64,000 nt of DNA, taken from JANQPD01 sp963715655 (GTDB lineage Bacteria; Bacteroidota; Bacteroidia; Flavobacteriales; Schleiferiaceae). The position numbers and the translations under genes were made by a program. Of this stretch, positions 36,632-46,987 are shown one piece after another. The notes beneath the pieces were generated by a model, which worked only from the letters and a program-made list of their open reading frames with translations, was not told where the DNA came from and did no database searches. The number at the start of each line of letters is the position of its first letter. Position 1 is the stretch's first letter. The stretch lies in the NCBI GenBank assembly GCA_963715655.1, contig OY970262.1:2914001-2978000 (forward strand), given 5' to 3'.

Positions 36632-39600
36632 ATGATAAAGTATTTATCCCTCAGCATGTTGAGCCTTTTAATGGTAGTAAATACCTACGGGCAGCCTGTG
36701 AAAGAGAAAGCTGGTGAAGCTCTTTTATTAAAAAATCACACTATAAATCTTGCTAGTTTAGAAAAACTTTCTCCCGAGCAATTTCCGGTTTTTGATGGTT
36801 TTACCTATTTAATTATTCAGGATATTAACAATCTTAAGCATCCTGAAGGCTTGCAATACAAAAGCTATATTCCAAAAAATGCGGGTTTATATCAAGTAGA
36901 AATTTCCAAATTAGCGCAAGTGTTGGCTTTTGCCGATAAAAACCACGCTGCTTATACACCTCTGCGTGCTTCATGGAAATTATCTAACCGTTTATTTTCA
37001 GGAGACATTCCGGAATGGGCGTGGTTAAATGGACAAGATATCAAAGTTTGGGTGCAACTGTATCCTGATGCAAATTTGGTGAAAGCCAAAGTGGCGCTTG
37101 CCCTTGCGGGAGAAGAAATATTGGAAGTTGACACCAAAAATCAGTTAATCGCGCTAAGCGTAAATGCCGACCGTGCTAAAACTTTAGCCAATTATCCATT
37201 TGTTATGCAGGTGCAAGAAATGGAAGATCCCGGTACACCGGAAAACTGGACCGCCAGAACTTCGCACCGCATAAATTATTTGCAAAGTGAAATACCCGGC
37301 ACAACCAACTATGACGGAACGGGCGTAACGTTAAGTTTGGGCGATGATGGTGCAATTGGCCCACACATTGACTATGCTGGCAGATTGGATCAATCAAGCG
37401 CAGGAGCTTCTTCAGGAGACCATGGCGACCACGTGGCAGGAACCATTTTTGGAGCCGGAAATATTGATCCTAAAGGTAGAGGTATGGCTCCGGGTTTAGA
37501 TATGGTGTATTATAGTTATCCGGGTAACCTTAGTAATGCCGATAGCGATTATAATACTAATGGTGTGGTAATTACGTCTTCTAGCTACAGTAATGGCTGT
37601 AATGCCGGATACACAAATTTTACCCGCCAAATGGACGATGATTACGATCAAAACCCAAACTTACTACACGTATTTTCTGCCGGTAATAGTGGTACCAGCA
37701 ATTGTGGATATGGTGCCGGTGCCGGTTGGGGAAATGTAACGGGTGGACATAAAATTGCAAAAAATGTAATTGCCGTGGCCAACTTAACAAGACTAGATGC
37801 TTTAGCAGGAAGCAGCAGCCGTGGCCCAGCCAGTGATGGTAGAATAAAGCCGGATGTTGGTGCGGTGGGCACTAGCGTTTATAGCACAACAGATGTAAAC
37901 AGCTATACGCTAAAAACAGGTACTTCTATGAGTTGCCCCGGCACAAGTGGAACTATTTCAGTGCTTTACCAAGCGTACAAAGAAACACACGCGGGCACTA
38001 CGCCCAATAGCGCACTTATAAAAGCAATTTTAATGAATAGTGCGGAAGATTTAGGAAATCCTGGTCCTGATTTTAGATTTGGGTACGGGCGAATAAATGC
38101 GCGTAAGGCTTTAGAAGCAATAGAAAACGATCAATTTTTTAGCGGAAGTTTAAACAGTACTGGAACTGCCCAACATACTATTACTGTACCTAATAATGTT
38201 AGCGAGGTAAAAGTAATGTTGTATTGGGGAGATGTAACCGCTTCTACCATTGCCGCTCGTGCTTTGGTAAATGATTTAGATATGTCGGTAGTTAGTGGTG
38301 GCACTACTTTTTTACCATGGGTATTAAACCCAACGCCAACCGTTGCTGCCTTAAATAGCAATGCGGTGCGTGCCCGCGATAGTTTAAATAATGCAGAGCA
38401 AGTTACCATTTCAAACCCTGCAGCCGGTGATGTTACCGTAAACCTTAGTGCTTTTAACATCCCGCAAGGAAGCCAAAGCTATTATTTGGTGTACACTTTT
38501 GTGGAAGATACTTTAACCATTACACACCCCGTGGGCGGTGAAAAATTTGTACCGGGCACAACAGAAATTATTCGTTGGGATGCACCAACGGGTACTGGAA
38601 ACGTTAGTATAGAATATAGTATAGACAACGGTGCTACTTGGCAGAACGTAGCTAGCAATGTTGCAGTAGCTGACAAATATTATAATTGGACCGTGCCGAA
38701 TACCATTACCGGAGTTGCAAAAGTGAGAGTAATTGGAACCAACACCACCGCCTCTCCAGGAAATTTCACGATAATTGGCGTGCCTCAAAATTTAACCTAT
38801 GTAAGTGCATGTCCGGATAGCTTGAGTATGACATGGGATTTAGTGCCACAAGCGGTAGGCTATGTAGTGTATAGATTAGGTAATAAATACATGGATTCCA
38901 TTGGCTACACCGTTTCTAATGTGTTTAAAGCACCCGGAATTCCTTTAGTTGGTGATGAATATTTTGCCGTAGCTGCCGTAAGTAATAATGTAGGCATTGG
39001 TTTGCGTTCAAATTCGTTGGTAAGGCCACCCGGTTTGTTTAACTGTGAGGTGAAAAAAGATTTGTCTGTTACCCAACTTTTATCTCCACCAGATGGCAAC
39101 ATTCCTGATTGCTTTACTTTAAATAATATTCCTATAAAAGCAAGGTTATCAAATACGGGTTTAGATAGTATTTTTGGTTTTATGGTGTCATACCAATTTG
39201 GTAGCAATGCAGTGGTAAGCACTACGCTTACTGACACTATAGCTCCGGGTGCCACGTTTATTTACACTTCTAACGGCACTGTAACTATTCCTTCTAGTGC
39301 TTCAATTAACACTAGTATTTGGATAACGCTTAACGGAGATAGAAATCCATATAACGATACTGTAAATGCTCAAACGCAATACTATGTTGGGCAAACTAAA
39401 ACCTTTCCATATTCAGATGATTTGGAAACCAATATTCCACAATGTAATACCAATACCAACTGTGGTGGCACTTCATGTGCGCTTAATGGCGGATGGTATA
39501 ATTACCCCGGCTTAAGTATAGATGATGCAGATTGGAGAGGAAATGCTGGCAGCACGGCTTCGGCTAATACCGGCCCAAGTGTTGACCAAAATCCTGGTAC

Positions 39601-41512
39601 TGCTTTAGGTAAATATTTATACACCGAAGCTTCGGATTGCTTTAATAGTAATATTTGGGTACAAACGCCATGTGTAAATTTAACCAATGCCACTAGCCCA
39701 CTTTTTAGTTTTTATTATCACATGAGTGGTAATAATATGGGCGATTTAACGGTAGATGTTTATGATGGCGATAAGTGGGATTTAGATGTATTCACGCTAA
39801 GTGGAGATCAAGGCCCCAATTGGAATAAAGGCACGTTTAGCTTAAGCGATTATATAGGTAAAACGGTGATGGTGCGCTTTAGAGCAACCACCGGTAGTGA
39901 TTTTGCAAGTGATATAGCCATTGATGACATCAGCTTTAGCGAAAACTTAAACGCACCGGTAGCCTCTTTTACAGCGGGTAGCAGTGTTACTTGTATAAAT
40001 GGAACCGTACAATTTAGCAGTACTTCCACTAGTTTTCCTACTACTTTCAATTGGAGCGTATCTCCGGCTACCACTGCAAATTTTGTGGCATCTAATAGCA
40101 CAAGCCCTAATGTGGCTATTAATTTTACAGCCGCAGGAAGTTATTCTGTAACCCTAACTGCTACAAACGCTTTGGGTAGTAATACTGTAACCAGAACAGC
40201 GGTAGTGACTGCAAGTGCAGGACAAGCTTTAAGTGCGTATGAAGATTTTGATGCGAACGGTATTCCAGCCACTTGGGCAATTGTAAATCCTGATAATTTT
40301 ACCGCTTGGGAAGCAGCACCTGTAATTGGTAGCAACGGAGTATCTACCACAGCCGTACGTTTTGATAACTTTACAAACCCGGCCGCCAATACGCGTGATG
40401 ATTTAATTGGTATAAATGTAGATTTAATTAATCAAAATGCGCCCCTTTTATACTTTGATTTGGCTTATGCTCCAAATTTATCAAACGCAAGTGATTCTTT
40501 AATTATAATGGTAAGCACCGATTGTGGCACCAGCTTTATGCGCACCACGTATGCTAAAGGAGCGGCAGGTTTAGCTACCGCCACCGCCAGAAATTCACGT
40601 TTTATACCCACCAACGCTAACCAATGGGTAAGTGATAGCTTGGATTTAACTCCGTTTGTTGGTGAAAACATAAAAGTAAATTTTGTGGCTAAAAGTGCCA
40701 AGGGCAATGCATTGTATTTAGATAATATTCAATTGGTGAATGGAAGCGTACAAGCGCCTAATGTGAGCATGGGTACTACAAATAACGTTTATTGTGTTAA
40801 TGACACAGTTACCTTTACAGCAAACAATAGTGCGGGTGCAGCCACCGTATTTAATTGGAATTTTGGAGCTCAGGCGGTACCTAAAATAGCCACAGGGCCC
40901 GGGCCACATAAAGTAATATACTTAGCCGCCAACGTGCAAACAGCAACTTTGGCCGCTAGCAATGCCGGAGGAAGATCTAATGATCAAATTACCTTAAACA
41001 TAGAGCGTGGGCCTGTTTCGGTATTTAATTCAGCCATCAATAATTATACGGTAACCTTTAGTGATTTAAGTATTAACAACCCCACCGCTTGGAGTTGGGA
41101 TTTTGGCGATGGGAACACTTCTACCGCTCAAAATCCGGTGCATACCTATACCAGCACCGGTGTATATACGGTAGAACAATTTGTAAGCAATGCTTGCGGA
41201 ACATCATCGCGTACCATAACTATTGTAATTAGCGCAGTAGGATTATCGGAAAGTTCTGGTATTAAAAGTGCTAGTTTATTTCCAAATCCCACTAATGGTT
41301 TATTTACCCTTTCGGTAGATGTGTTGGCAGGCAGCAAAGCCACTATTAATATTACTGACTTAAGCGGTAAGCTGCTTTCGAGGAAAGAAGTAAACCTAAA
41401 TGCCGGTGAAAACCCTATAGCCTTAGATTTAACGAATGCTGCCGCAGGAATTTATATGGTACAAGTAAAAACAGATGCTGGAGCGATTGCATTACGTGCC
41501 ATAAAACAATAA
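36632..41512 (+). CDS. Subtilisin-like (S8) protease with PKD domains and T9SS sorting domain
   Basis: A 1626-residue secreted protease. Signal peptide about 1-20, a prodomain to about 215, and the S8 catalytic domain about 225-500: Asp238 or 239 in SLGDDGAIG, His264 in HGDHVAG, Ser432 in GTSMSCPG. The usual HGTHVAG Thr is Asp. Then fibronectin-like/beta repeats, a MAM- or CUB-like region near 960-1110, PKD domains near 1110-1195 and 1460-1545 (WDFGDGNTS), and a type A C-terminal sorting domain (FPNPTNG ... GIYMVQVKT). The sorting domain predicts export through the type IX system and attachment to the cell surface. It is followed by a terminator. Likely a large extracellular protease for nutrient use. 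Confidence 0.9.
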   Translation: MIKYLSLSMLSLLMVVNTYGQPVKEKAGEALLLKNHTINLASLEKLSPEQFPVFDGFTYLIIQDINNLKHPEGLQYKSYIPKNAGLYQVEISKLAQVLAFADKNHAAYTPLRASWKLSNRLFSGDIPEWAWLNGQDIKVWVQLYPDANLVKAKVALALAGEEILEVDTKNQLIALSVNADRAKTLANYPFVMQVQEMEDPGTPENWTARTSHRINYLQSEIPGTTNYDGTGVTLSLGDDGAIGPHIDYAGRLDQSSAGASSGDHGDHVAGTIFGAGNIDPKGRGMAPGLDMVYYSYPGNLSNADSDYNTNGVVITSSSYSNGCNAGYTNFTRQMDDDYDQNPNLLHVFSAGNSGTSNCGYGAGAGWGNVTGGHKIAKNVIAVANLTRLDALAGSSSRGPASDGRIKPDVGAVGTSVYSTTDVNSYTLKTGTSMSCPGTSGTISVLYQAYKETHAGTTPNSALIKAILMNSAEDLGNPGPDFRFGYGRINARKALEAIENDQFFSGSLNSTGTAQHTITVPNNVSEVKVMLYWGDVTASTIAARALVNDLDMSVVSGGTTFLPWVLNPTPTVAALNSNAVRARDSLNNAEQVTISNPAAGDVTVNLSAFNIPQGSQSYYLVYTFVEDTLTITHPVGGEKFVPGTTEIIRWDAPTGTGNVSIEYSIDNGATWQNVASNVAVADKYYNWTVPNTITGVAKVRVIGTNTTASPGNFTIIGVPQNLTYVSACPDSLSMTWDLVPQAVGYVVYRLGNKYMDSIGYTVSNVFKAPGIPLVGDEYFAVAAVSNNVGIGLRSNSLVRPPGLFNCEVKKDLSVTQLLSPPDGNIPDCFTLNNIPIKARLSNTGLDSIFGFMVSYQFGSNAVVSTTLTDTIAPGATFIYTSNGTVTIPSSASINTSIWITLNGDRNPYNDTVNAQTQYYVGQTKTFPYSDDLETNIPQCNTNTNCGGTSCALNGGWYNYPGLSIDDADWRGNAGSTASANTGPSVDQNPGTALGKYLYTEASDCFNSNIWVQTPCVNLTNATSPLFSFYYHMSGNNMGDLTVDVYDGDKWDLDVFTLSGDQGPNWNKGTFSLSDYIGKTVMVRFRATTGSDFASDIAIDDISFSENLNAPVASFTAGSSVTCINGTVQFSSTSTSFPTTFNWSVSPATTANFVASNSTSPNVAINFTAAGSYSVTLTATNALGSNTVTRTAVVTASAGQALSAYEDFDANGIPATWAIVNPDNFTAWEAAPVIGSNGVSTTAVRFDNFTNPAANTRDDLIGINVDLINQNAPLLYFDLAYAPNLSNASDSLIIMVSTDCGTSFMRTTYAKGAAGLATATARNSRFIPTNANQWVSDSLDLTPFVGENIKVNFVAKSAKGNALYLDNIQLVNGSVQAPNVSMGTTNNVYCVNDTVTFTANNSAGAATVFNWNFGAQAVPKIATGPGPHKVIYLAANVQTATLAASNAGGRSNDQITLNIERGPVSVFNSAINNYTVTFSDLSINNPTAWSWDFGDGNTSTAQNPVHTYTSTGVYTVEQFVSNACGTSSRTITIVISAVGLSESSGIKSASLFPNPTNGLFTLSVDVLAGSKATINITDLSGKLLSRKEVNLNAGENPIALDLTNAAAGIYMVQVKTDAGAIALRAIKQ

Positions 41513-41537
41513 GTAAATAGGTAGATTTTATTTTCTT

Positions 41538-41573
41538 AAACCATTGTTTGAAATTTTTTCAAACAGTGGTTTT
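41538..41573 (+). terminator. Intrinsic terminator of the S8 protease gene
   Basis: Near-perfect stem formed by AAACCATTGTTTGAAA and TTTTCAAACAGTGGTTT (one mismatch) with a very short loop, running into a row of T (about nine). It lies 25 bases after the stop codon. Confidence 0.82.
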
Positions 41574-41620
41574 TTTTTGATTGCGTTGAAAATTTGGAAA
41601 TCAATGTAAAAAACCTGAAT

Positions 41621-41636
41621 TTTAAACGCGTTTAAA
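41621..41636. promoter_or_regulatory. Perfect 16-bp palindrome upstream of a T9SS cargo gene
   Basis: TTTAAACGCGTTTAAA is a perfect palindrome 36 bases before the start of the following gene (41672) and 45 after the terminator. Position and symmetry suit an operator for a dimeric regulator, but a chance AT-rich palindrome cannot be excluded. No known regulator of this site is recognised. Confidence 0.35.
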
Positions 41637-41671
41637 CTATCTACACTTATTCCCTAAGAAAAGCTGATGCT

Positions 41672-43804
41672 ATGAATAAACTTTTTTCAATCCTCTTATT
41701 ATTAACACTCTTTATTAGTGGTTTTCACTCCTCGGCACAATGGACTTCTATGGACGGCCCTTATGGCGATGTTAGTATTAACACCTATATAAGTAATGGA
41801 ACCGTAGAAGCTATTGCTACCAGCAGAGGTGTTTATATAAAAAAAGGCACAGCAAATTGGGTGCAAATTTTAGATAAATATGTTATTGGGTTAGAATTTT
41901 ATGGCGATAGTATTCTGGTAAGTGGTCAATCTGGTTTAATAGATATTTCCACCAACAAATTTCATAAATTCACAATTCCTCCTCAATATTCCTATGGGCA
42001 TAAAAATTTACTTGTAGCGCATGGCACAGATCTTTTTTTATCTACCTCCTCAGGAGTATTTAAATCTTCCGATAAGGGAGCAACTTTTAATAACTTCAAC
42101 CAAAATTTACCTATTGACACCTCTCTATTATCCAATGGCTCTACCACTTATCACTTAGGAATAAATGGAATGGCCATGGCCTTTGGAAAGTTAACGATTA
42201 TCACCAGTCGAGGCCATATTTATACCCATGATTTAATTTCTTCCAATTGGCAATTCGTTAATTCTTCCGGCACTCTTAGCAATCAATACTACAATAAAAA
42301 TAGTTTCAGCTTTCAAAATGGTATTCTTTATCACATCTCATCCTACGCTATTTATAGAAGCTTGAATGCAAATTTTGCTTGGGATACTATCTACACATCT
42401 TCCAATATCTACCCGCGCACCACCATCATCGATTTTTTAGATGATAACGACACTCTGTATATGGCTACAAAAACAAATGGTATTCAAAAAAAATCTAGTT
42501 CCTCCTCCAGCTTTCAATCTTTTAATCAAGGTTTTGCAGGATTTTTTGGAGGTGAAAAATATGCGAGTATGATTACTAGAACAAAAGGATTACTATATGC
42601 AGGATTAGGTACTAAAGGTTTATATAGCTTTAATGGTTCTGTTTGGACGATAAAACCCTTACCCGGCTTAATTGAAACGATGAGCAACAACATAGTTGGT
42701 GCTAAAAACCGCTTACTTGCTTCAGACAATAATGGTTTTTATAGATTTGGGCAAAATGGATGGTTAAATATTTCTCCCGGCAAGGACTCTGGTTACGTAT
42801 ATGCTGATTTAGCTGTGATGGGTGATACCATTTTTGGATTGAGAAGAAATCATTCAAATAGTAATAAATGGTCACTCTTTTATTCCACCAACTTTGGTAC
42901 CTCTTGGAAAAAAATGCAGTTGCCCTTACTAGATACCATCACTTCTACTAACAACAATTATAAGGTACAACTTAGAACAGGTTCTGCTGGAGCCATTTAT
43001 ATTACTTACCGAGAAATGGTTTCAAAAACTACCGATTTAGGCGTTAGTTATACCCAAATGCCTTTTATGAGTGGCAGATGGAGCGCCTGTAATATAATGG
43101 ATGTTTTAGAATTTGATGGCTGCGTATATATGATTGCTTGCAACTTAAATACGGTTTATAAATGGTCAGTTGCAGATACCACTTGGGTAACCTCTACCCG
43201 TGCCGTAACCCAATTAGGATACCCAATAACCTTAGCTAAACAGGATAGCGTAGTTTTTGTAACGGGTACTAAACACACCTATCGTAAAAACATCTCCTCT
43301 GATTGGGATCTTACAGGACCTATTCATCAACCTTTTACCTACGGTGGCTATGCTAGTACGTATAATACTTTGTTTATATCATTGGGAAATAGAATAAGCT
43401 ACACCGAAGACTTAGGAGACACATGGAGTTTTATTACTGATACGCTTCCTTCCAGCGCAAAGGGAATGTGCATTTCACAAAACACCTTACTTGTAAATAC
43501 CGAAAAGCACGGAGTTTATAGCCATGCGTTACCATCACAGATTGGTGCTACTGAATTTCCGTTGGCACATAAAAAGCAATTAGATATTTTTCCAAACCCC
43601 ACTAAAGAAACGTTTACCATAAACCTAAAAAACGACCTAAACGGTTCGTACACATTATGTAACCTATTGGGAAAAGAAGTACGTAAGGGTAATTTCACCT
43701 CGGGTAAACCTATAACTATTTCAAATATTGCGCTGGGCACCTACCTTATTCGTGTAGAAGCAGATGAAAAGGTATGGCAGCAAAGATTGATGCTTGGCAA
43801 TTAA
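41672..43804 (+). CDS. Secreted repeat protein with T9SS sorting domain
   Basis: A 710-residue protein with a signal peptide (about 1-21, FHSSAQ) and repeated short beta-propeller-like blades: variants of STNFGTSWKKM, SSDKGATFNNF and SEDLGDTWSFI recur, as in BNR/YCF48/sortilin-like propellers. The C-terminus is a type A sorting domain (IFPNPTKETFTINL ... LGTYLIRVEADE). Function unknown; likely a surface adhesin or binding protein exported through T9SS. Its 3' end carries an inverted repeat at 43801-43818. Confidence 0.82.
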   Translation: MNKLFSILLLLTLFISGFHSSAQWTSMDGPYGDVSINTYISNGTVEAIATSRGVYIKKGTANWVQILDKYVIGLEFYGDSILVSGQSGLIDISTNKFHKFTIPPQYSYGHKNLLVAHGTDLFLSTSSGVFKSSDKGATFNNFNQNLPIDTSLLSNGSTTYHLGINGMAMAFGKLTIITSRGHIYTHDLISSNWQFVNSSGTLSNQYYNKNSFSFQNGILYHISSYAIYRSLNANFAWDTIYTSSNIYPRTTIIDFLDDNDTLYMATKTNGIQKKSSSSSSFQSFNQGFAGFFGGEKYASMITRTKGLLYAGLGTKGLYSFNGSVWTIKPLPGLIETMSNNIVGAKNRLLASDNNGFYRFGQNGWLNISPGKDSGYVYADLAVMGDTIFGLRRNHSNSNKWSLFYSTNFGTSWKKMQLPLLDTITSTNNNYKVQLRTGSAGAIYITYREMVSKTTDLGVSYTQMPFMSGRWSACNIMDVLEFDGCVYMIACNLNTVYKWSVADTTWVTSTRAVTQLGYPITLAKQDSVVFVTGTKHTYRKNISSDWDLTGPIHQPFTYGGYASTYNTLFISLGNRISYTEDLGDTWSFITDTLPSSAKGMCISQNTLLVNTEKHGVYSHALPSQIGATEFPLAHKKQLDIFPNPTKETFTINLKNDLNGSYTLCNLLGKEVRKGNFTSGKPITISNIALGTYLIRVEADEKVWQQRLMLGN

Positions 43805-43818
43805 AACATGTGTTTTAA
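43801..43818. terminator. AT-rich inverted repeat between convergent genes
   Basis: TTAAAACA and TGTTTTAA form an 8-bp perfect arm around two bases, overlapping the stop codon of the repeat protein and lying 43 bases before the end of the DUF4249 gene. Could serve as a weak bidirectional terminator; the stem has only two G-C pairs. Confidence 0.35.
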
Positions 43819-43860
43819 TGCAAGAGGTTTAAGACTTCAAATTTGGGTGAAACGGTTGGA

Positions 43861-44643
43861 TCATCTTTTTATGCTGTAAACTTTTCTTAACGAAATTAAC
43901 CCTGCACCGCCCACCACATTAGTATAGCTCACCGGCCCTGAATTATTGAACCCCGTATTTTCACTTATTTCTTCGGCTTGGGCTGCTTTAAAAAAGGCTT
44001 CACTTAATTGGGTTATTTCTGGTGCTGTGGTTTCGTTTTTTCTAAGAAATACGGTGATGGTATCTATTGCGCCACTTGGTAAAATGGCCAACCTACTTTC
44101 ATTAGGATACAATACTGAATTACCCGAAAAATTAACTTTAGCATTGCCATAGTAATAATAAATTGCATTGCCTTCTACACCCGAACCTTGAATACGCAAA
44201 GTCATTTTTCTATCATACCCGGGGCTTTCGCCTAGCTCAAATACTTCTTCAATGGCTACACTATCTAGCACTTGTATTGTTAAGCTATCGCCCGTGCATA
44301 TACTACCACTTACCCTATATTTATTTTGTATAGTTGATTTTAATGTGTAGCACTTGTTCCAATCTACAGCATAACCAGAGCGTAATTGAAAGACATCTAG
44401 CAAACCATTGGTGGCGTTAAATAATTCTGATTGTATTTCATTTTGCCTGATTGAAACCGGTTCTACTCCGGTAATGGCAGCAAAAATTTGCACGTTGCTA
44501 TTCAAAACTTCCTTTGACCATGGCTCAAAATAAGCCACGATATTTCCCTTCGATTCATAATCTGGAATATCCACTTCGTAATCTGCGCAAGCCACTGAAA
44601 GCAGCATTAAACCTATGGCAAACTTTTTAAAATTCATACGCAT
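43861..44643 (-). CDS. DUF4249 lipoprotein
   Basis: A 260-residue lipoprotein: LLSVAC lipobox at the end of the signal, then ADYEVDIPDYESKGNIVAYF and DNS/SRL motifs of the DUF4249 family. Such proteins nearly always lie beside a TonB-dependent receptor in Bacteroidota and probably act as its partner in uptake; that is the case here, with an overlap of 17 bases with the receptor gene end at 44627. Substrate unknown. Confidence 0.85.
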   Translation of the reverse strand: MRMNFKKFAIGLMLLSVACADYEVDIPDYESKGNIVAYFEPWSKEVLNSNVQIFAAITGVEPVSIRQNEIQSELFNATNGLLDVFQLRSGYAVDWNKCYTLKSTIQNKYRVSGSICTGDSLTIQVLDSVAIEEVFELGESPGYDRKMTLRIQGSGVEGNAIYYYYGNAKVNFSGNSVLYPNESRLAILPSGAIDTITVFLRKNETTAPEITQLSEAFFKAAQAEEISENTGFNNSGPVSYTNVVGGAGLISLRKVYSIKR

Positions 44644-46978
44644 AGCTAAAACTTGGTAAAATTCGTATTGGGCCGGTGGCTTTTATTTTGGTAGGCGCCT
44701 CATTAGGATTAGCGTTTACTTCCACCCGATTATAAGCCGTAATAATTGGCGTGGCAAACAGATTAAAAACCGAAATGGTGAACGTACGCACGCCACGCTT
44801 TTTCTGTTTTATAAAATTAACACCAATATCAAAATGCTGAATGGCGGGCAGTTGTGCATTATTCCGAAAAGGAACAAATGCTGTGCTATTGCTGGTATTT
44901 ACCGCGCTAAGTTGAGCCTGCACCGGAAATTGCGTAAAATTACCCGTACCATATTCATATAGGGCAGATATTTCCGTGATTTTATTTAAACTGTTGCGTT
45001 TAAATCTTACCGTTCCATTAAAAGAAACACTGTGTTTTCGGTTAAATTCAAACGGATAAGTGTCGCCAAAATTTACATTGTTGGCTTGGCGCAAAGCGTT
45101 TGAATAGGTATAAGTTGCCTTTACATTATAAATATCTTTGGTAAAACCCACAGCACTTTCAACACCCGCAGCCGTGCCATCCACCGGAAATAAAGCTTGC
45201 CTAAGGTTAGAATTCGGAAACCCTACGCCTACATCACTATAAATATTTAAAGGAAAGGCGTAATTCCGGTCTATCAAATTAGTGAATACTCGATAAAATG
45301 GACTCACAGAAATTTCAAAAGGTTGCTTAACATATACCACACCTAAAGCGTATTGGTGCATAGTGCTGTAGGGTAAATCATCATTAGCCAAAATCGGTAT
45401 ATCTGAAGCACTACCAAAAGTATTGTTTCTAAAACGGTGCACTATGTTTGATTTTTTATCAGCAGCAGCAAAAAAAGCATAATTGCTGTTAAACTCATAT
45501 ACATAGTTTAAGCTTGGCTCTGCAATAAATTGATCATCGCTTTGTTGCGAAAAATAAGAAAGGCGTAAACCTATGCCCATACTCGCTTTTTCACTAAAGT
45601 GATAGCTCATTTGTCCGAAAATACTTGGTAACAAAATACTATTTACTTGTGGGCTGGTAAGCGTAATTTGCTGTGCCGTAGTGGTTTCTATCTGCGGTTC
45701 ATTTTGGTAGTAATACGTAAGGGCAGAACCAAACGTAAACGTTCCATTAATGAAGGTAGCAGAAAAATCATTCTGATACGCCATTTGCTGCAAATCGGTA
45801 AAGTATTGGTAACCAATAATATCATTTGCATTAGGAAAAGAAAATGTAAACTCATCCTCTTTAAATTCCGTTGAAAAAATATGCTTATAAGCACTATAAT
45901 ACACTTGATGCTGCTGATTAAATTTTCCGGTTTGCGCAATATACTTAGCAGAAATCATCGGTGCCGTAGTGGTTATTTCTCCCAAATAATTAAACGCTTC
46001 CTTTTGCGATTGGGTAAGTTTATCTCTACTTACATAACCCGTTATTTCTAACCTCTTAGTGTTAGAAACATTGTAATGCCATTTTAAGCTGTAATCATCA
46101 AAACCAAATAATCCTGGCCTTGGCTTGTCGGTAACGTTGTAATAAAGATTAGCCATGCCAATGGTAGAATAGCGTGCGGTAAGCTGCACACCCATTTTAT
46201 CTTTTAACAAAGGAATACCCACACTGGCGTTTAAAGCTCCAAAGCCACCCGAAAATCTGCCTGTCGTTTTTTGTGTAGATGCCTTGGTAAGTGTTACATC
46301 CATTAAAGATGATAAAACACCTCCATATTTTGAATCAAAGGCTTGTTTACTAAAATATACGCCTTCCACACCACCGGGTGCAAAAGGTGAAACGTAGCCA
46401 TACCCATGATTGATTGCAAAAATGGGTGCACCATCTACAAACATAGCGTTGTGGTACATATCTCCTCCGCGCACGTAAATTCCAGCTCCACCCGGGCTAC
46501 CAGCTTGCACCCCCGGTAATAAACTTAATGGTTTTAAAGGATCTTGCTCGCCAAGAATGGCCGTTGCGGCATTCATATCTTTTCGTTCAATTTTAGTAAC
46601 CAGTACTTTATTTTTTACTACATCACCCGCATCGGCAATGTTATCACCAAAAACTTCCGCTTCTAACAGCAGCACGTTTCTGGGTATTAATGCAATCGTA
46701 AAAGAAGTATCACTTTGTACCAAAAAAGACGTTTGCGCTAAAGAAAAAGACGGCAAATCGCACCATACACTTACATTACCGAGGTTACTCAATACAACTC
46801 TTACCACTCCAAATTGATTGGTTTGATAAATTTTATCATTAGCATTTACGTAAACTTCCGGTAGCGGAATGCCGTTCACTTTGTTTACAATTGTAATGGA
46901 AACTACTGCACTTTGCGCTTGGCAAAAGGATGCAAAAACCAAAATAACAATTGACGTTACAATACTGTTTTTAAACAT
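44627..46978 (-). CDS. TonB-dependent outer-membrane receptor
   Basis: A 783-residue receptor. Signal peptide (ending SFCQAQ), an N-terminal carboxypeptidase-regulatory-like domain (about 25-110, typical SusC-like receptors), plug domain about 120-225 with ILGEQDPLKPLSLLPGVQAG, GIYVRGGD, and a beta-barrel through to the C-terminal aromatic strand (PSFSYAYEF). The plug's region QAGSPGGAGIYVRGG is typical. Size is on the small side for a SusC-like protein but complete. Works with the DUF4249 lipoprotein in the next position; substrate unknown. Confidence 0.93.
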   Translation of the reverse strand: MFKNSIVTSIVILVFASFCQAQSAVVSITIVNKVNGIPLPEVYVNANDKIYQTNQFGVVRVVLSNLGNVSVWCDLPSFSLAQTSFLVQSDTSFTIALIPRNVLLLEAEVFGDNIADAGDVVKNKVLVTKIERKDMNAATAILGEQDPLKPLSLLPGVQAGSPGGAGIYVRGGDMYHNAMFVDGAPIFAINHGYGYVSPFAPGGVEGVYFSKQAFDSKYGGVLSSLMDVTLTKASTQKTTGRFSGGFGALNASVGIPLLKDKMGVQLTARYSTIGMANLYYNVTDKPRPGLFGFDDYSLKWHYNVSNTKRLEITGYVSRDKLTQSQKEAFNYLGEITTTAPMISAKYIAQTGKFNQQHQVYYSAYKHIFSTEFKEDEFTFSFPNANDIIGYQYFTDLQQMAYQNDFSATFINGTFTFGSALTYYYQNEPQIETTTAQQITLTSPQVNSILLPSIFGQMSYHFSEKASMGIGLRLSYFSQQSDDQFIAEPSLNYVYEFNSNYAFFAAADKKSNIVHRFRNNTFGSASDIPILANDDLPYSTMHQYALGVVYVKQPFEISVSPFYRVFTNLIDRNYAFPLNIYSDVGVGFPNSNLRQALFPVDGTAAGVESAVGFTKDIYNVKATYTYSNALRQANNVNFGDTYPFEFNRKHSVSFNGTVRFKRNSLNKITEISALYEYGTGNFTQFPVQAQLSAVNTSNSTAFVPFRNNAQLPAIQHFDIGVNFIKQKKRGVRTFTISVFNLFATPIITAYNRVEVNANPNEAPTKIKATGPIRILPSFSYAYEF

Positions 46979-46987
46979 GCAGATAAT

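Noticed and set aside
38131..39255. Long antisense open frames inside the S8 protease gene
   Set aside because: They are shadows of a well-supported coding gene on the + strand, with no domains of their own.
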